DNA from: Chitinophaga dinghuensis
GTDB taxonomy: Bacteria; Bacteroidota; Bacteroidia; Chitinophagales; Chitinophagaceae
Direction of reading: 5' to 3'
NCBI RefSeq assembly: GCF_003259435.1
Contig: NZ_QLMA01000001.1
Coordinates: 558,001-622,000, forward strand
Length of the DNA: 64,000 nucleotides
Positions 28,895 to 37,459 of the stretch are shown one piece after another (position 1 is the stretch's first letter; each line of letters starts with the position of its first letter). The translations under genes and the position numbers were made by a program. Under the pieces are notes generated by a model that worked only from the letters and a program-made list of their open reading frames with translations, was not told where the DNA came from and did no database searches.

Positions 28895-28933
28895 AAAAAA
28901 GGAAATGACGTCCATGACGTCATTTCCTTTTTT
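28895..28933 (+). terminator. Rho-independent terminator after SusC/SusD pair 5
   Basis: GGAAATGACGT (28901-28911) and ACGTCATTTCC (28917-28927) form a perfect 11-bp stem with loop CCATG. Flanking A6 and T6 extend the pairing to 17 bp and supply the T run. Confidence 0.9.
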
Positions 28934-29047
28934 AATTCCGCTTTTTCCTGTCTAATATCCCCACTGGTGTTATTTTAATTTATCGATATATTATTTTCAC
29001 TCTGATAACAAACAGTTAACAGAAAATAAAAAAATTGTTAATTCTTT

Positions 29048-29078
29048 TTTGACAATCTCAGAATTATATCTATGTTTG
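29048..29078 (+). promoter_or_regulatory. Bacteroidota-type promoter for SusC/SusD pair 6
   Basis: TTTG (29048-29051), a 19-bp spacer and TATGTTTG (29071-29078) match the consensus exactly, with the same spacing as the promoter at 23224-23254. The start should lie near 29085, with the operator about 90 bp downstream. Confidence 0.75.
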
Positions 29079-29413
29079 GTTTGTTATTTTCAGCGAATAA
29101 CAGAGAATCTGTAACGTGAATTTTGAAAATTGTGAAGACGATGTACTACAGGTTTTTTTTATCAGTAGTTTGCTAAAACGTTTTACTACTGGTGGTTTAC
29201 CATCTGGGCTGAAAAATAATGCCAACGGAATGCCAGGCACGCGATGCCGATATATTAGTAAAGGATATTATTTAGAGACGGAAACTTTTCGAGGACGGAA
29301 ACCAAAATGCTTAACGGAACCTATTCCACATTGGAAGGATAACTGTATGGTAGTAGCCTCCTGTATCTTGATGTGACTGACTCACTTGTAATAAATTAAA
29401 CCAAAAGGAAACT
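29079..29413 (+). other. Untranslated leader of SusC/SusD pair 6
   Basis: About 330 bp between the promoter and the SusC ATG, holding the LacI-type operator. The purine-rich CAAAAGGAAACT directly precedes the start codon and could serve ribosome binding. An 86-codon open frame at 29116-29376 has a GTG start and no recognisable protein features; I treat it as chance. The rest shows nothing I recognise. Confidence 0.5.
29172..29190 (+). promoter_or_regulatory. LacI-type operator upstream of SusC/SusD pair 6
   Basis: GCTAAAACGTTTTACTACT is identical over 19 bases to 23315-23333 and contains the palindrome TAAAACGTTTTA (29174-29185). The surrounding sequence is not otherwise conserved, which argues for selection on the site rather than recent duplication. 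Confidence 0.8.
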
Positions 29414-32400
29414 ATGCGAAGATCACTTCTTCTCGCCACGTTGCTATTTTTATGCTGCGCCGTTACTGCATGGGCACAGAATAAGAAAGCTATTACGGGT
29501 ACCGTAAAAGATGAAAAAGGAACACTGCTGCCTGGTGTAACAGTGAAAGAAAAAGGCACCGCCAACGGAACGATGTCCGCCGCCGACGGTTCCTTCAAAA
29601 TCTCAATTACTCCTAACGCTACACTGGTACTGTCCTTCATCGGATATGCCAACCAGGAAGTAGCTGTAGGCGATCAGTCTTCCATCTCCGTTGTACTGAA
29701 AGAAGATAATAAAAACCTGAACGAAGTTGTCGTAACGGCAATGGGTATGAAACGCGAATCGCGCAAACTGGGTTATGCGATCACTGAACTGAAAGGTAAT
29801 GATCTCGCTAAATCCAACCAGGTAAACCCGGTTTCTGCCCTCCAGGGTAAAGTGGCCGGTGTGGATATCTCCAGCGCTGCCGGTGGTCCTCAAGCTGCTC
29901 CTCGTATCGTACTGCGTGGCGCCAAAACCCTGACTGGTAAAGACCAGCCTATCTTCGTTATCGATGGGGTGATCTTCGAAAATGATGTTACTGCTAACGA
30001 CGTAAACTTCGGTAACGTTCTGAAAAATATGAACCCGGATGACTATGAGTCAGTTTCTGTGCTGAAAGGCGCCGCTGCTACTGCATTGTACGGTTCCCGC
30101 GCTATCAACGGCGCTATCCTCATCACCACCAAAAAAGGGGTGACCAGAAAAGGTATCGGCGTAAACGTAAGCCAGACCGTTCAGCTGGAAAAAGTATATC
30201 GTGGTCCTATCGATATGCAGAATACCTATGGTCAGGGTATCGACGGGTTATATGATAACCAGTGGGGTTACAGCTTCGGCTCCAAAATGGACGGAAGCGA
30301 TGTGAAACTTCCTGACGGTTCTACCGCTAAATATGTACCGCAACCTAACAACGTAACTGATCTTTACCAAACCGGTAAATATTATAATACGAACGTTTCC
30401 ATGGAAGGTGGTAACGACAAAGGTACTTTCCGCCTGTCTTACTCTCACCTGGATAACAACTCTGTTTCTCCAAACAACAGCTTCGGCAGAAACACTATCT
30501 CTTTCAAAGGCTCCCAGACTATCTCTAAAGTACTGAGCGCTGACCTGGGCGTAACCTATGCCAATTCAAAAACATTAAACCCTGACCGTCAGGGTGGTGA
30601 CTATACCAGCTACAACATTGGTCGTAAATGGGTATATATTTTCCCACGTAACTATAATCCTAACTACTGGAACCAGCCACAGAACTATACCGGTCCTAAC
30701 GGCGGCCGTGCCAGTACAGGTACTCACCCAGGTGCAGATTACTTCTTCCAGAATGCTTATAACAGCTGGACCAGAAAAGAAAACCTCTTCATGGGCAACA
30801 TTGCTGTAAACGTAACTGCTACTGACTGGCTGAAATTCATCCTGAAATCTAACTTCTCTAACGAACAATCTGCTGATCAACGTAAAGAAGCTGGTACCGG
30901 TCCTAACTTTACTGGTTCTGATGGATTCTACAGTGAAGCTGGTGTAAACAAAACACAATATACCTTTACCGGCCTCGCTCAGATTACTCCTAAAGTGGGT
31001 AAAAGATGGGAAGGTTCTATGCTGACACTGGGTACTGAAACCTGGAACAGCGGTATCGGTAAACAATATAATAACTATACCGATGGTGGGCTGCGTATCC
31101 CATTCATGTACGATCTGAGCAATGGTGTGAACCTTAAACTTAACAACGATCCACTGTTGCGCAAACGTATCAACTCCATGTTCTTTGCTGCCAGCTTCAG
31201 CTACAACAATGAACTGTTCCTGGATGTAACCGGCCGTAATGACTGGTCTTCCGCACTGACTTACCCTAAAGGCAGCCTCGGAAAAACTTCCAATTCTTAC
31301 TTCTATCCTTCTGTAAGTGCTGCATGGGAATTCACTCAGACGCTGAAAAACAGCATGCCTTCCTGGATTACATATGGTAAACTCCGTGCTTCATTTGCAA
31401 TGGTAGGTGGTGATACTGATCCTTACACTATCAACGCCGGTTACTATAACTCAGATATCTTCAATGGTGCCAGCAGCAGTGCATCCTCATTGCCACTGAT
31501 CACCTTCTATCCAAACGGTCAACTGCCTAACATGGCACTGAAACCTTCTATCGCGAAAAGCTGGGAGTTCGGTGCTAACGTTCGTTTCCTGAACAACAGA
31601 CTGGGCATCGATGCGGCATGGTATCGTACTGTAACCACCAACCAGATTATTCCGCTGACAACTACACAGGAAAGTGGTGTTACCGGTCGCTGGATCAATG
31701 CAGGTGCAATGATGAACAGAGGTCTGGAAATCGCGATCAACGGTACTCCTGTTCAAGGTAAAAACTTTACTTGGGATGTAACCCTGAACGGTAGCCGTAA
31801 CAAAAATAAAATCCTCGAACTGGCTCCTGGCGTAAATACTTACACACTGGGCAGCGATCAGAACGTGGATGCAATTGCACAGGTAGGCGGCGCTTATGGC
31901 GACCTGGTAACCGACTATGGTTACACCCGCAATGCTGCCGGTCAGCCAATCATTACCCTGAACGGCGCTGGTGCAGATTTCCCTGCTCAATTCAAACGTG
32001 GCCATGCTGTAGTAGGTAATATTCAGCCTAACTGGAACCTGGGCCTCCAAAACCAGTTCAATTATAAAAACTGGTCACTGGGCGTACTCGTACAGGCTCG
32101 TATCGGTGGCGACTTCTTCTCTGCTTCTCACCAGTATGGTACCGGTAAAGGTAATACTGCTAATACCGAATACGGTCGTGATGCTGCACACGGTGGCCTG
32201 TCCTGGACAGATGCTTCCGGTCGTAAACGTGACGATGGTATGCTGCCTGATGGCGTTCTCGCTGATGGTACTACTGTTCAGGTGGATGGTAAAGATGTTA
32301 ACATCGGTGGCATGACTTACAAAGATGCTTACGCTAAAGGTTATGTAACTGCGCTTACTCCAATGCAGTACTACGGTATGATCGGCGACTGGGGTATCGG

Positions 32401-32671
32401 TATCCGCGAAGCTTCAGTGTTTGATGCTTCTTATGTTGCACTGCGTGAAATTTCTCTGGGCTATTCTCTGCCTAAAGAACTGGTGCAACGCTGGAAAATG
32501 ACCAGCCTCCGCGTGTCTCTCGTAGGTCGTAACCTGGGTTACCTGTTCAACAACCTGCCTGATCACATCAATCCGGAAGCTGTTCGTAACAACGCAACAT
32601 TTGCATTCTCTGAATATGGCGCCGTTCCGTTCATCCGTAACTTCGGTGCAACTATCCAGATCGGATTCTAA
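29414..32671 (+). CDS. SusC/RagA-family TonB-dependent transporter (pair 6)
   Basis: A 1085-residue SusC-type channel. The signal peptide is about 1-21 (ends TAWA before QNKKAITG). The carboxypeptidase-regulatory-like domain spans about 27-97 (VKDEKGTLLPGVTVKEKGTA), NEVVVTAMG is at 103-111, and the plug has QPIFVIDGVIF and MNPDDYESVSVLKGAAATAL, followed by a barrel ending ATIQIGF. There is no STN domain. Codon use is strongly biased as in pair 5. It has its own promoter and LacI-type operator, and its SusD follows 29 bp later. Imported substrate unknown. Confidence 0.96.
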   Translation: MRRSLLLATLLFLCCAVTAWAQNKKAITGTVKDEKGTLLPGVTVKEKGTANGTMSAADGSFKISITPNATLVLSFIGYANQEVAVGDQSSISVVLKEDNKNLNEVVVTAMGMKRESRKLGYAITELKGNDLAKSNQVNPVSALQGKVAGVDISSAAGGPQAAPRIVLRGAKTLTGKDQPIFVIDGVIFENDVTANDVNFGNVLKNMNPDDYESVSVLKGAAATALYGSRAINGAILITTKKGVTRKGIGVNVSQTVQLEKVYRGPIDMQNTYGQGIDGLYDNQWGYSFGSKMDGSDVKLPDGSTAKYVPQPNNVTDLYQTGKYYNTNVSMEGGNDKGTFRLSYSHLDNNSVSPNNSFGRNTISFKGSQTISKVLSADLGVTYANSKTLNPDRQGGDYTSYNIGRKWVYIFPRNYNPNYWNQPQNYTGPNGGRASTGTHPGADYFFQNAYNSWTRKENLFMGNIAVNVTATDWLKFILKSNFSNEQSADQRKEAGTGPNFTGSDGFYSEAGVNKTQYTFTGLAQITPKVGKRWEGSMLTLGTETWNSGIGKQYNNYTDGGLRIPFMYDLSNGVNLKLNNDPLLRKRINSMFFAASFSYNNELFLDVTGRNDWSSALTYPKGSLGKTSNSYFYPSVSAAWEFTQTLKNSMPSWITYGKLRASFAMVGGDTDPYTINAGYYNSDIFNGASSSASSLPLITFYPNGQLPNMALKPSIAKSWEFGANVRFLNNRLGIDAAWYRTVTTNQIIPLTTTQESGVTGRWINAGAMMNRGLEIAINGTPVQGKNFTWDVTLNGSRNKNKILELAPGVNTYTLGSDQNVDAIAQVGGAYGDLVTDYGYTRNAAGQPIITLNGAGADFPAQFKRGHAVVGNIQPNWNLGLQNQFNYKNWSLGVLVQARIGGDFFSASHQYGTGKGNTANTEYGRDAAHGGLSWTDASGRKRDDGMLPDGVLADGTTVQVDGKDVNIGGMTYKDAYAKGYVTALTPMQYYGMIGDWGIGIREASVFDASYVALREISLGYSLPKELVQRWKMTSLRVSLVGRNLGYLFNNLPDHINPEAVRNNATFAFSEYGAVPFIRNFGATIQIGF

Positions 32672-32700
32672 TCATGCTGTTTAACTCAAACAAATTTAAA

Positions 32701-34401
32701 ATGAAGACTATAAATAAATTAGGAATTGGTGCAGCACTGGTTGGTTTAACCCTGGCATCCTGTACCAAAGGATTCGAGGATCTGAACCAGAGTCCGAAAG
32801 TGAGTCCTACCACTTCTCCCGAAATGATGCTCACCCTTCCTGGAAAAGCAATCGTTGATCGCGACTTTATGTGGTTCTACGATTGCTACCAATACCAAAT
32901 GCAATGGATGCAATATGGCGTTCCTGCACCTGGGACTTCCCTGGGCCGTCTGTTTAGTCCGGAGAATACCAACGATTTTTACAATGCTTTCTATAAGAAC
33001 ATCGGTCCAAACCTGGTAGATATTGATTCTACCATCAGCAAAATGCCGGAAGCTACCCGCGCTAACTTGGCTGAAATCGTGGCTATTGCTAAAGTGATGA
33101 AGGTTTATTCTGCATGGAGAGTTTCCGATGCAAATGGTAGCATTCCTTATACGAAAGCTTTTGGCGCTCGTTATAATGGTACTTTAACCCCTGAATACGA
33201 TAGCCAGGAGAACCTGTTTGATGTCTGGGAAGCGGATCTGAAAGCTGCACTCGCTTCTTTCAACGCTAAACTGCCTAATCAGCTGAAGGCAAGTGGCTAT
33301 GATATCTTCTATAATGGAGACGCGACTAAATGGGCAAAGGCTGCGAATGTGCTGCGTCTGAAACTGGCTATGCGCCTGATGAAGAGAAATCCACAGAAGG
33401 CTACTGCTATCGCGCAGGATGTAATGACTAACGCTGCTGGTCTCTTCACCAGTAATGCTGATGAATGGAATTTTGTTTCCAATCCTAACAGCTTCGCAAG
33501 AAGTGGTAACTGGAACATGGCTAACAGTCCACTCGTAGGTTCAAAAGGCATTATTGATTACATGGTAGCCAATAATGACCCTCGTTTGCCACTGTTCTAC
33601 GAAAAGAACGGTTATACCAAAGCGGCGTTCGACTCCCTGGTTGCAGGTGGTGTACTCGCTCCCGGTTCCGTATATCCAAACCAACAATTTGTAGGTGCTC
33701 CGGCTTCTCCTGATAAACGTAAAGATCCTGCTTATGCCGGTTTCTTCGCAGTGAGAAACTACTCTATGACCTTCAATGGTAAAACAGTAGCAAGAGCTAT
33801 CGACACCGTTTCTTATGTACAACACCGTCTCTTCAACTCAGAAGCAGAAGGTCGTATAGCAGGTGTCTACACACAACCTATTCTGACCTATGCCGAGCAA
33901 TGCTTCATGATTGCTGAGCTGTCCGTTCGCGGTATTATCAGTGGTCAGGATGCTGCTACCTGGTATAATAAAGGTATCAGAGCTTCTGTGGGCGCTTACA
34001 ATGATATGGGCCGTCTGGCTACTATTCAGGACTATACACCCGTTAACAACGCAGATATAGATGCCTATATCGCAGGTGCAAACGTAGCACTGACAGGTAA
34101 CCAGACTTCTGATCTGGAAAAAATCGATATCCAGATCTTCCTGAATCACTTCAAATCTCCTTGGGAAGCTTGGGGTTCCTGGAAAAGAACCGGTTATCCT
34201 AAAGCTGGTGGTATCCTGAACCTGGAACCAATGGTTTCAAACGGTGCTACCATGACCCTACCTCGTCGTTGGGCACTGCCTCGTCCTACGGTTGCAGAAC
34301 AACAACCTAACTGGCAGAACGCTATCAGCGATATGCAGAAAACCGGTGAATACGGCGATATGAACGATTATACCGGCCGTGTATGGTGGGATATGAAATA
34401 A
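32701..34401 (+). CDS. SusD/RagB-family lipoprotein (pair 6)
   Basis: A 566-residue SusD-like lipoprotein. I place the start at 32701 rather than at an in-frame ATG at 32674, because the later start gives a clean lipoprotein signal (MKTINKLG to LTLASC, Cys21) and the usual short gap of 29 bp after SusC. TKGFEDLNQSPKVSPTTSPE follows the signal. The core has AKVMKVYSAWRVSDANGSIP, and the end has SPWEAWGSWKRTGYPKAGG and VWWDMK. The terminator at 34449-34480 closes the unit. Ligand unknown. Confidence 0.94.
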   Translation: MKTINKLGIGAALVGLTLASCTKGFEDLNQSPKVSPTTSPEMMLTLPGKAIVDRDFMWFYDCYQYQMQWMQYGVPAPGTSLGRLFSPENTNDFYNAFYKNIGPNLVDIDSTISKMPEATRANLAEIVAIAKVMKVYSAWRVSDANGSIPYTKAFGARYNGTLTPEYDSQENLFDVWEADLKAALASFNAKLPNQLKASGYDIFYNGDATKWAKAANVLRLKLAMRLMKRNPQKATAIAQDVMTNAAGLFTSNADEWNFVSNPNSFARSGNWNMANSPLVGSKGIIDYMVANNDPRLPLFYEKNGYTKAAFDSLVAGGVLAPGSVYPNQQFVGAPASPDKRKDPAYAGFFAVRNYSMTFNGKTVARAIDTVSYVQHRLFNSEAEGRIAGVYTQPILTYAEQCFMIAELSVRGIISGQDAATWYNKGIRASVGAYNDMGRLATIQDYTPVNNADIDAYIAGANVALTGNQTSDLEKIDIQIFLNHFKSPWEAWGSWKRTGYPKAGGILNLEPMVSNGATMTLPRRWALPRPTVAEQQPNWQNAISDMQKTGEYGDMNDYTGRVWWDMK

Positions 34402-34448
34402 GTAATCATTTTGTGATGATTAGATAGTACAGTAAAGAGTGAAGAAGA

Positions 34449-34480
34449 ATCCTCCGCCTAGGCGGAGGATTTCTTTTTTC
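34449..34480 (+). terminator. Rho-independent terminator after SusC/SusD pair 6
   Basis: Positions 34449-34470 are a perfect 22-bp palindrome with centre CTAG (arms ATCCTCCGCCT and AGGCGGAGGAT), followed by TTCTTTTTTC. As RNA it folds into a strong GC-rich hairpin with a T run. Confidence 0.9.
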
Positions 34481-34796
34481 TCGCAAAGCAACAAAGCAGC
34501 AAAGCAGCAAAGGATTAGAGCAAAGATTGAAGTCTGATTGTTTCTCGCAAAGTGCGCAAAGGGCAAAGGATGATGTTTTGTTGTTTGTTTAAGCCCGCAA
34601 TGCTTTTGAATGTACTTGCCCTTTATTAGAAAAACTAAAAAAGTAAAATGAGCTAGTAGTTAAATTCTTTGCGAGCTTCTTTAAAATAACAAAACATAAT
34701 CCTTTGCCCCTTTGCGTTCTTTGCGAGAAACATTCAGACTTCAATCTCTGCTCTAATCTTTTGCTGTTTTGCTGCCCTGCTGCTCTGCGAGCAAAA
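34480..34796. repeat. Long imperfect inverted repeat between SusD and mutS
   Basis: The left arm (about 34480-34580) and the right arm (about 34690-34796) are reverse complements with roughly 85-90% identity by eye. They share runs such as GATTGAAGTCTGA and TGTTTCTCGCAAAG. Both arms are rich in short CAAAG/CAGCAAAG units. The roughly 109-bp loop is AT-rich with no gene. It lies exactly between the convergent 3' ends of the SusD at 32701-34401 and mutS. It has no transposase or clear terminal target duplication. It could be a non-autonomous mobile element or a REP-like element, and its RNA would fold into a very long stem from either strand. Confidence 0.8.
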
Positions 34797-34803
34797 ACGC
34801 CAC

Positions 34804-37413
34804 CTATCCGATCATACTCTTAATCTCATTCAGTTTCAGCAAAGCCTCCACTGGCGTCAATCTGTTGATATCCACGCTTTCCAGCCGATCACGTATCTCC
34901 TTAAATGTATCGCTATGGGCATCAAATATATTCAGCTGCAACTTCTGTGAAGACGTAGCAATGTTTTTTATATTCTGCTGGAATGCGCCATCAATATGCT
35001 TCTCTTCCAGTTGTGCCAGTACTTCATTGGCCCTGTTAATCAGCTCCGGCGGCATACCAGCCATTCTGGCTACATGAATACCAAAGCTATGCCTGCTGCC
35101 ACCCGGCGCCAGTTTGCGCAGGAATATAATCTTGTTCCCCGACTCCATATTGGTAATATGGTAGTTTTTCACCCTTCCTAATTTTGCTTCCAGCTCATTC
35201 AGTTCATGATAGTGCGTAGCAAAAAGAGTTTTAGGCCGATGACCGCTCATGTCGTGCAGATATTCCACAATGCTCCAGGCAATGGAAATACCATCGTAAG
35301 TACTGGTGCCACGCCCGATTTCGTCCAGGATGACCAGACTTCTTGGCGTAATACTGTTGACAATACTGGCCGTTTCATTCATTTCCACCATGAAAGTAGA
35401 CTCGCCACCACTCAGGTTATCAGATGCGCCTACCCGGGTAAAGATTTTATCTGTCAGACCAATTTCCGCGGACGCGGCAGGCACAAAACTACCCATATGC
35501 GCCATCAGCGTAATCAACGCTGTTTGTCGCAATAAAGCAGATTTACCACTCATATTAGGCCCAGTCAGAATGATGATCTGTTGCTCCTCTTTATCCAGGG
35601 TAATATCATTGGCAACATAAGCTTCGCCTGCTGGCAATCCTCTTTCAATCACCGGATGACGCCCTTCTTTTATCAGCAGTTCGTATCCATCCGTAATCTG
35701 AGGTCTGCGATATTTATACTGCACGGCATTATGCGCAAAACATAACAGGCAGTCGATCCGGCCAAATACCTGTGCATCGGTCTGTATCGGTTCAATATAT
35801 TTTTGCAGATCAGCCAGAAGCTCATCAAAGAGTCTTGTTTCCAGCACAAGGATTTTATCCTCTGCGCCTACAATCTTCTCTTCGTACTCTTTCAGTTCCG
35901 GCGTAATATACCTTTCCGCATTCGCCAACGTCTGTTTACGGATCCAGGTGTCGGGCACCTTGTTTTTATGGGTATTGGTTACTTCCAGGTAATAGCCGAA
36001 AACGTTGTTGAAGGCTATTTTCAGGGAAGGAATGCCGGTAGCTTCGGATTCTTTTTGCTGTATCTGGAGGAGATAATCTTTCCCTTTGGTGGCAATGGCT
36101 CTCAGGTCATCCAGCTCTTTGTTCACGCCATCTCTCATCACGCCGCCCTTATTCACCAGTACCGGAGGATTCTCCATTACCTCATTGAGAATGCGGTCCA
36201 AAATACCCGGACAGGTATCCAGCTTGGCTTTCAGCCGTTCCAGGTAGTCGTTTGTATTTCTTCCCAGCAAGGTTTTAACGGCAGCCACCTGTTGTAAGGC
36301 TCTGGCGAGCTGCATGACTTCCCTGGGGTTGATTTTTTTCAGTGGTATTTTAGATACGAGTCGCTCCAGATCGCCTGTCTGCTTCAGATGTCCGCGTAAA
36401 TCGTTTGCCAGCGCAGATTCTTTGATCAGGTATTCCACCGTATCCAGGCGTTCGTTGATACGATCCTTCTGACGGAGTGGAAATACCAGCCAGCGTTTAA
36501 GAAGACGCGCACCCATAGGAGTGACAGTGTTATCCAGGGTTTTGAGCAGGGTGTGCCCATTTTCCACGCTGCTGTTGAGCAGTTCGAGGTTCCGCACTGT
36601 AAAGCGGTCCATCCAGAGGAAATCATCCTGGTCTATACGCTGAATGCGTGTGATATGCTGGAGATTCGGATGTTCCGTATCCTTCAGGTAATGAAGTGTA
36701 GCGCCGGCCGCAATAGTGGCGGCATTCAGTCCTTCCACCCCAAAGCCTTTCAGGGAATGTGTCTGGAATTGTTTCAGGAGGATTTCTTCCGCATAGGTAG
36801 TGGTAAAAATCCATTCTTCCAGAGTATATGTATAGAAGCGGGTACCAAAGGTAGCCTTGAAGTTCTTTTGTTGCTGACGGGCAAACAATACCTCTGCAGG
36901 GCGGAAGCTCTGGAGGAGCTTATCCACATATTCAATACTGCCTTCGGCCACAAAAAATTCGCCCGTAGAAATATCCAGGAAGGATACGCCGGTCACCTCT
37001 CCGCCGAAATGTACTGCCGCCAGGAAGTTATTGCTGGCGTTTTCCAGGAGTTTATCATTCACGGCTACTCCAGGGGTCACCATTTCCGTTACGCCACGTT
37101 TAACGATACCTTTTACCGTTTTGGGGTCTTCCAGCTGATCGCATACCGCCACCCGGTAACCGGCTTTTACCAGTTTGTGAAGGTAAGTATCCAGTGCATG
37201 ATGGGGAAAGCCTGCCAGGTCAACATAGCTTGCAGATCCATTAGCCCTTTTTGTCAGTACAATTCCCAGTACTTGCGCGGCAATGACCGCATCTTCATTG
37301 AATGTTTCATAAAAGTCGCCCACACGGAACAGTAGCACGGCATCGGGATATCTTTCCTTGATGGCTTTGTGCTGTAGCATGAGCGGGGTTTCTTCCGATT
37401 TGCTTTTTGCCAT
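34804..37413 (-). CDS. mutS: DNA mismatch repair protein MutS
   Basis: An 869-residue MutS of normal length that recognises mismatched bases after replication. The mismatch-reading Phe-X-Glu motif is F34-Y35-E36 within LLFRVGDFYETF. The Walker A motif GPNMSGKSALLRQ lies at about 615, and the Walker B region reads LVILDEIGRGTSTYDG, followed by TLFATHYHELNELE. The C-terminal helices end at TPVEALLKLNEIKSMIG. It is divergent from the RNA methyltransferase gene at 37460. A TATATTTG -7 element on the minus strand ends only four bases before the ATG, so the mRNA may be leaderless. No MutL lies in this window. Confidence 0.98.
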   Translation of the reverse strand: MAKSKSEETPLMLQHKAIKERYPDAVLLFRVGDFYETFNEDAVIAAQVLGIVLTKRANGSASYVDLAGFPHHALDTYLHKLVKAGYRVAVCDQLEDPKTVKGIVKRGVTEMVTPGVAVNDKLLENASNNFLAAVHFGGEVTGVSFLDISTGEFFVAEGSIEYVDKLLQSFRPAEVLFARQQQKNFKATFGTRFYTYTLEEWIFTTTYAEEILLKQFQTHSLKGFGVEGLNAATIAAGATLHYLKDTEHPNLQHITRIQRIDQDDFLWMDRFTVRNLELLNSSVENGHTLLKTLDNTVTPMGARLLKRWLVFPLRQKDRINERLDTVEYLIKESALANDLRGHLKQTGDLERLVSKIPLKKINPREVMQLARALQQVAAVKTLLGRNTNDYLERLKAKLDTCPGILDRILNEVMENPPVLVNKGGVMRDGVNKELDDLRAIATKGKDYLLQIQQKESEATGIPSLKIAFNNVFGYYLEVTNTHKNKVPDTWIRKQTLANAERYITPELKEYEEKIVGAEDKILVLETRLFDELLADLQKYIEPIQTDAQVFGRIDCLLCFAHNAVQYKYRRPQITDGYELLIKEGRHPVIERGLPAGEAYVANDITLDKEEQQIIILTGPNMSGKSALLRQTALITLMAHMGSFVPAASAEIGLTDKIFTRVGASDNLSGGESTFMVEMNETASIVNSITPRSLVILDEIGRGTSTYDGISIAWSIVEYLHDMSGHRPKTLFATHYHELNELEAKLGRVKNYHITNMESGNKIIFLRKLAPGGSRHSFGIHVARMAGMPPELINRANEVLAQLEEKHIDGAFQQNIKNIATSSQKLQLNIFDAHSDTFKEIRDRLESVDINRLTPVEALLKLNEIKSMIG

Positions 37414-37417
37414 GGCG

Positions 37418-37453
37418 CAAATATATAAAACTCAACCCATCCTGTTATCTTTG
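37418..37453. promoter_or_regulatory. Back-to-back -7 elements of the divergent mutS and trmH-type promoters
   Basis: On the minus strand TATATTTG (37418-37425) precedes the mutS ATG by four bases. On the plus strand TATCTTTG (37446-37453) precedes the ATG at 37460 by six. Both fit TAnnTTTG. Transcription would start at or beside each start codon. I could not find good -33 TTTG elements at the right spacing. Confidence 0.55.
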
Positions 37454-37459
37454 CAGGCA

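Noticed and set aside
29116..29376. An 86-codon ORF in the leader of pair 6
   Set aside because: It has a GTG start and an unremarkable composition, and it overlaps the operator region; nothing supports translation.
32674..32700. An earlier start for the SusD of pair 6
   Set aside because: It would place nine polar residues before a complete lipoprotein signal and leave almost no gap after SusC.
34480..34560. CAAAG-type repeats as a CRISPR array
   Set aside because: The units are 5-8 bases with no spacers of constant length, and they are part of an inverted repeat; there are no cas genes nearby.
36553..37335. A 260-codon plus-strand open frame opposite mutS
   Set aside because: It is a shadow of mutS with no promoter, ribosome site or family features of its own.
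37358..37459. A longer start for the RNA methyltransferase
   Set aside because: It would overlap mutS and add residues unlike the family; a promoter element lies just before the ATG at 37460.
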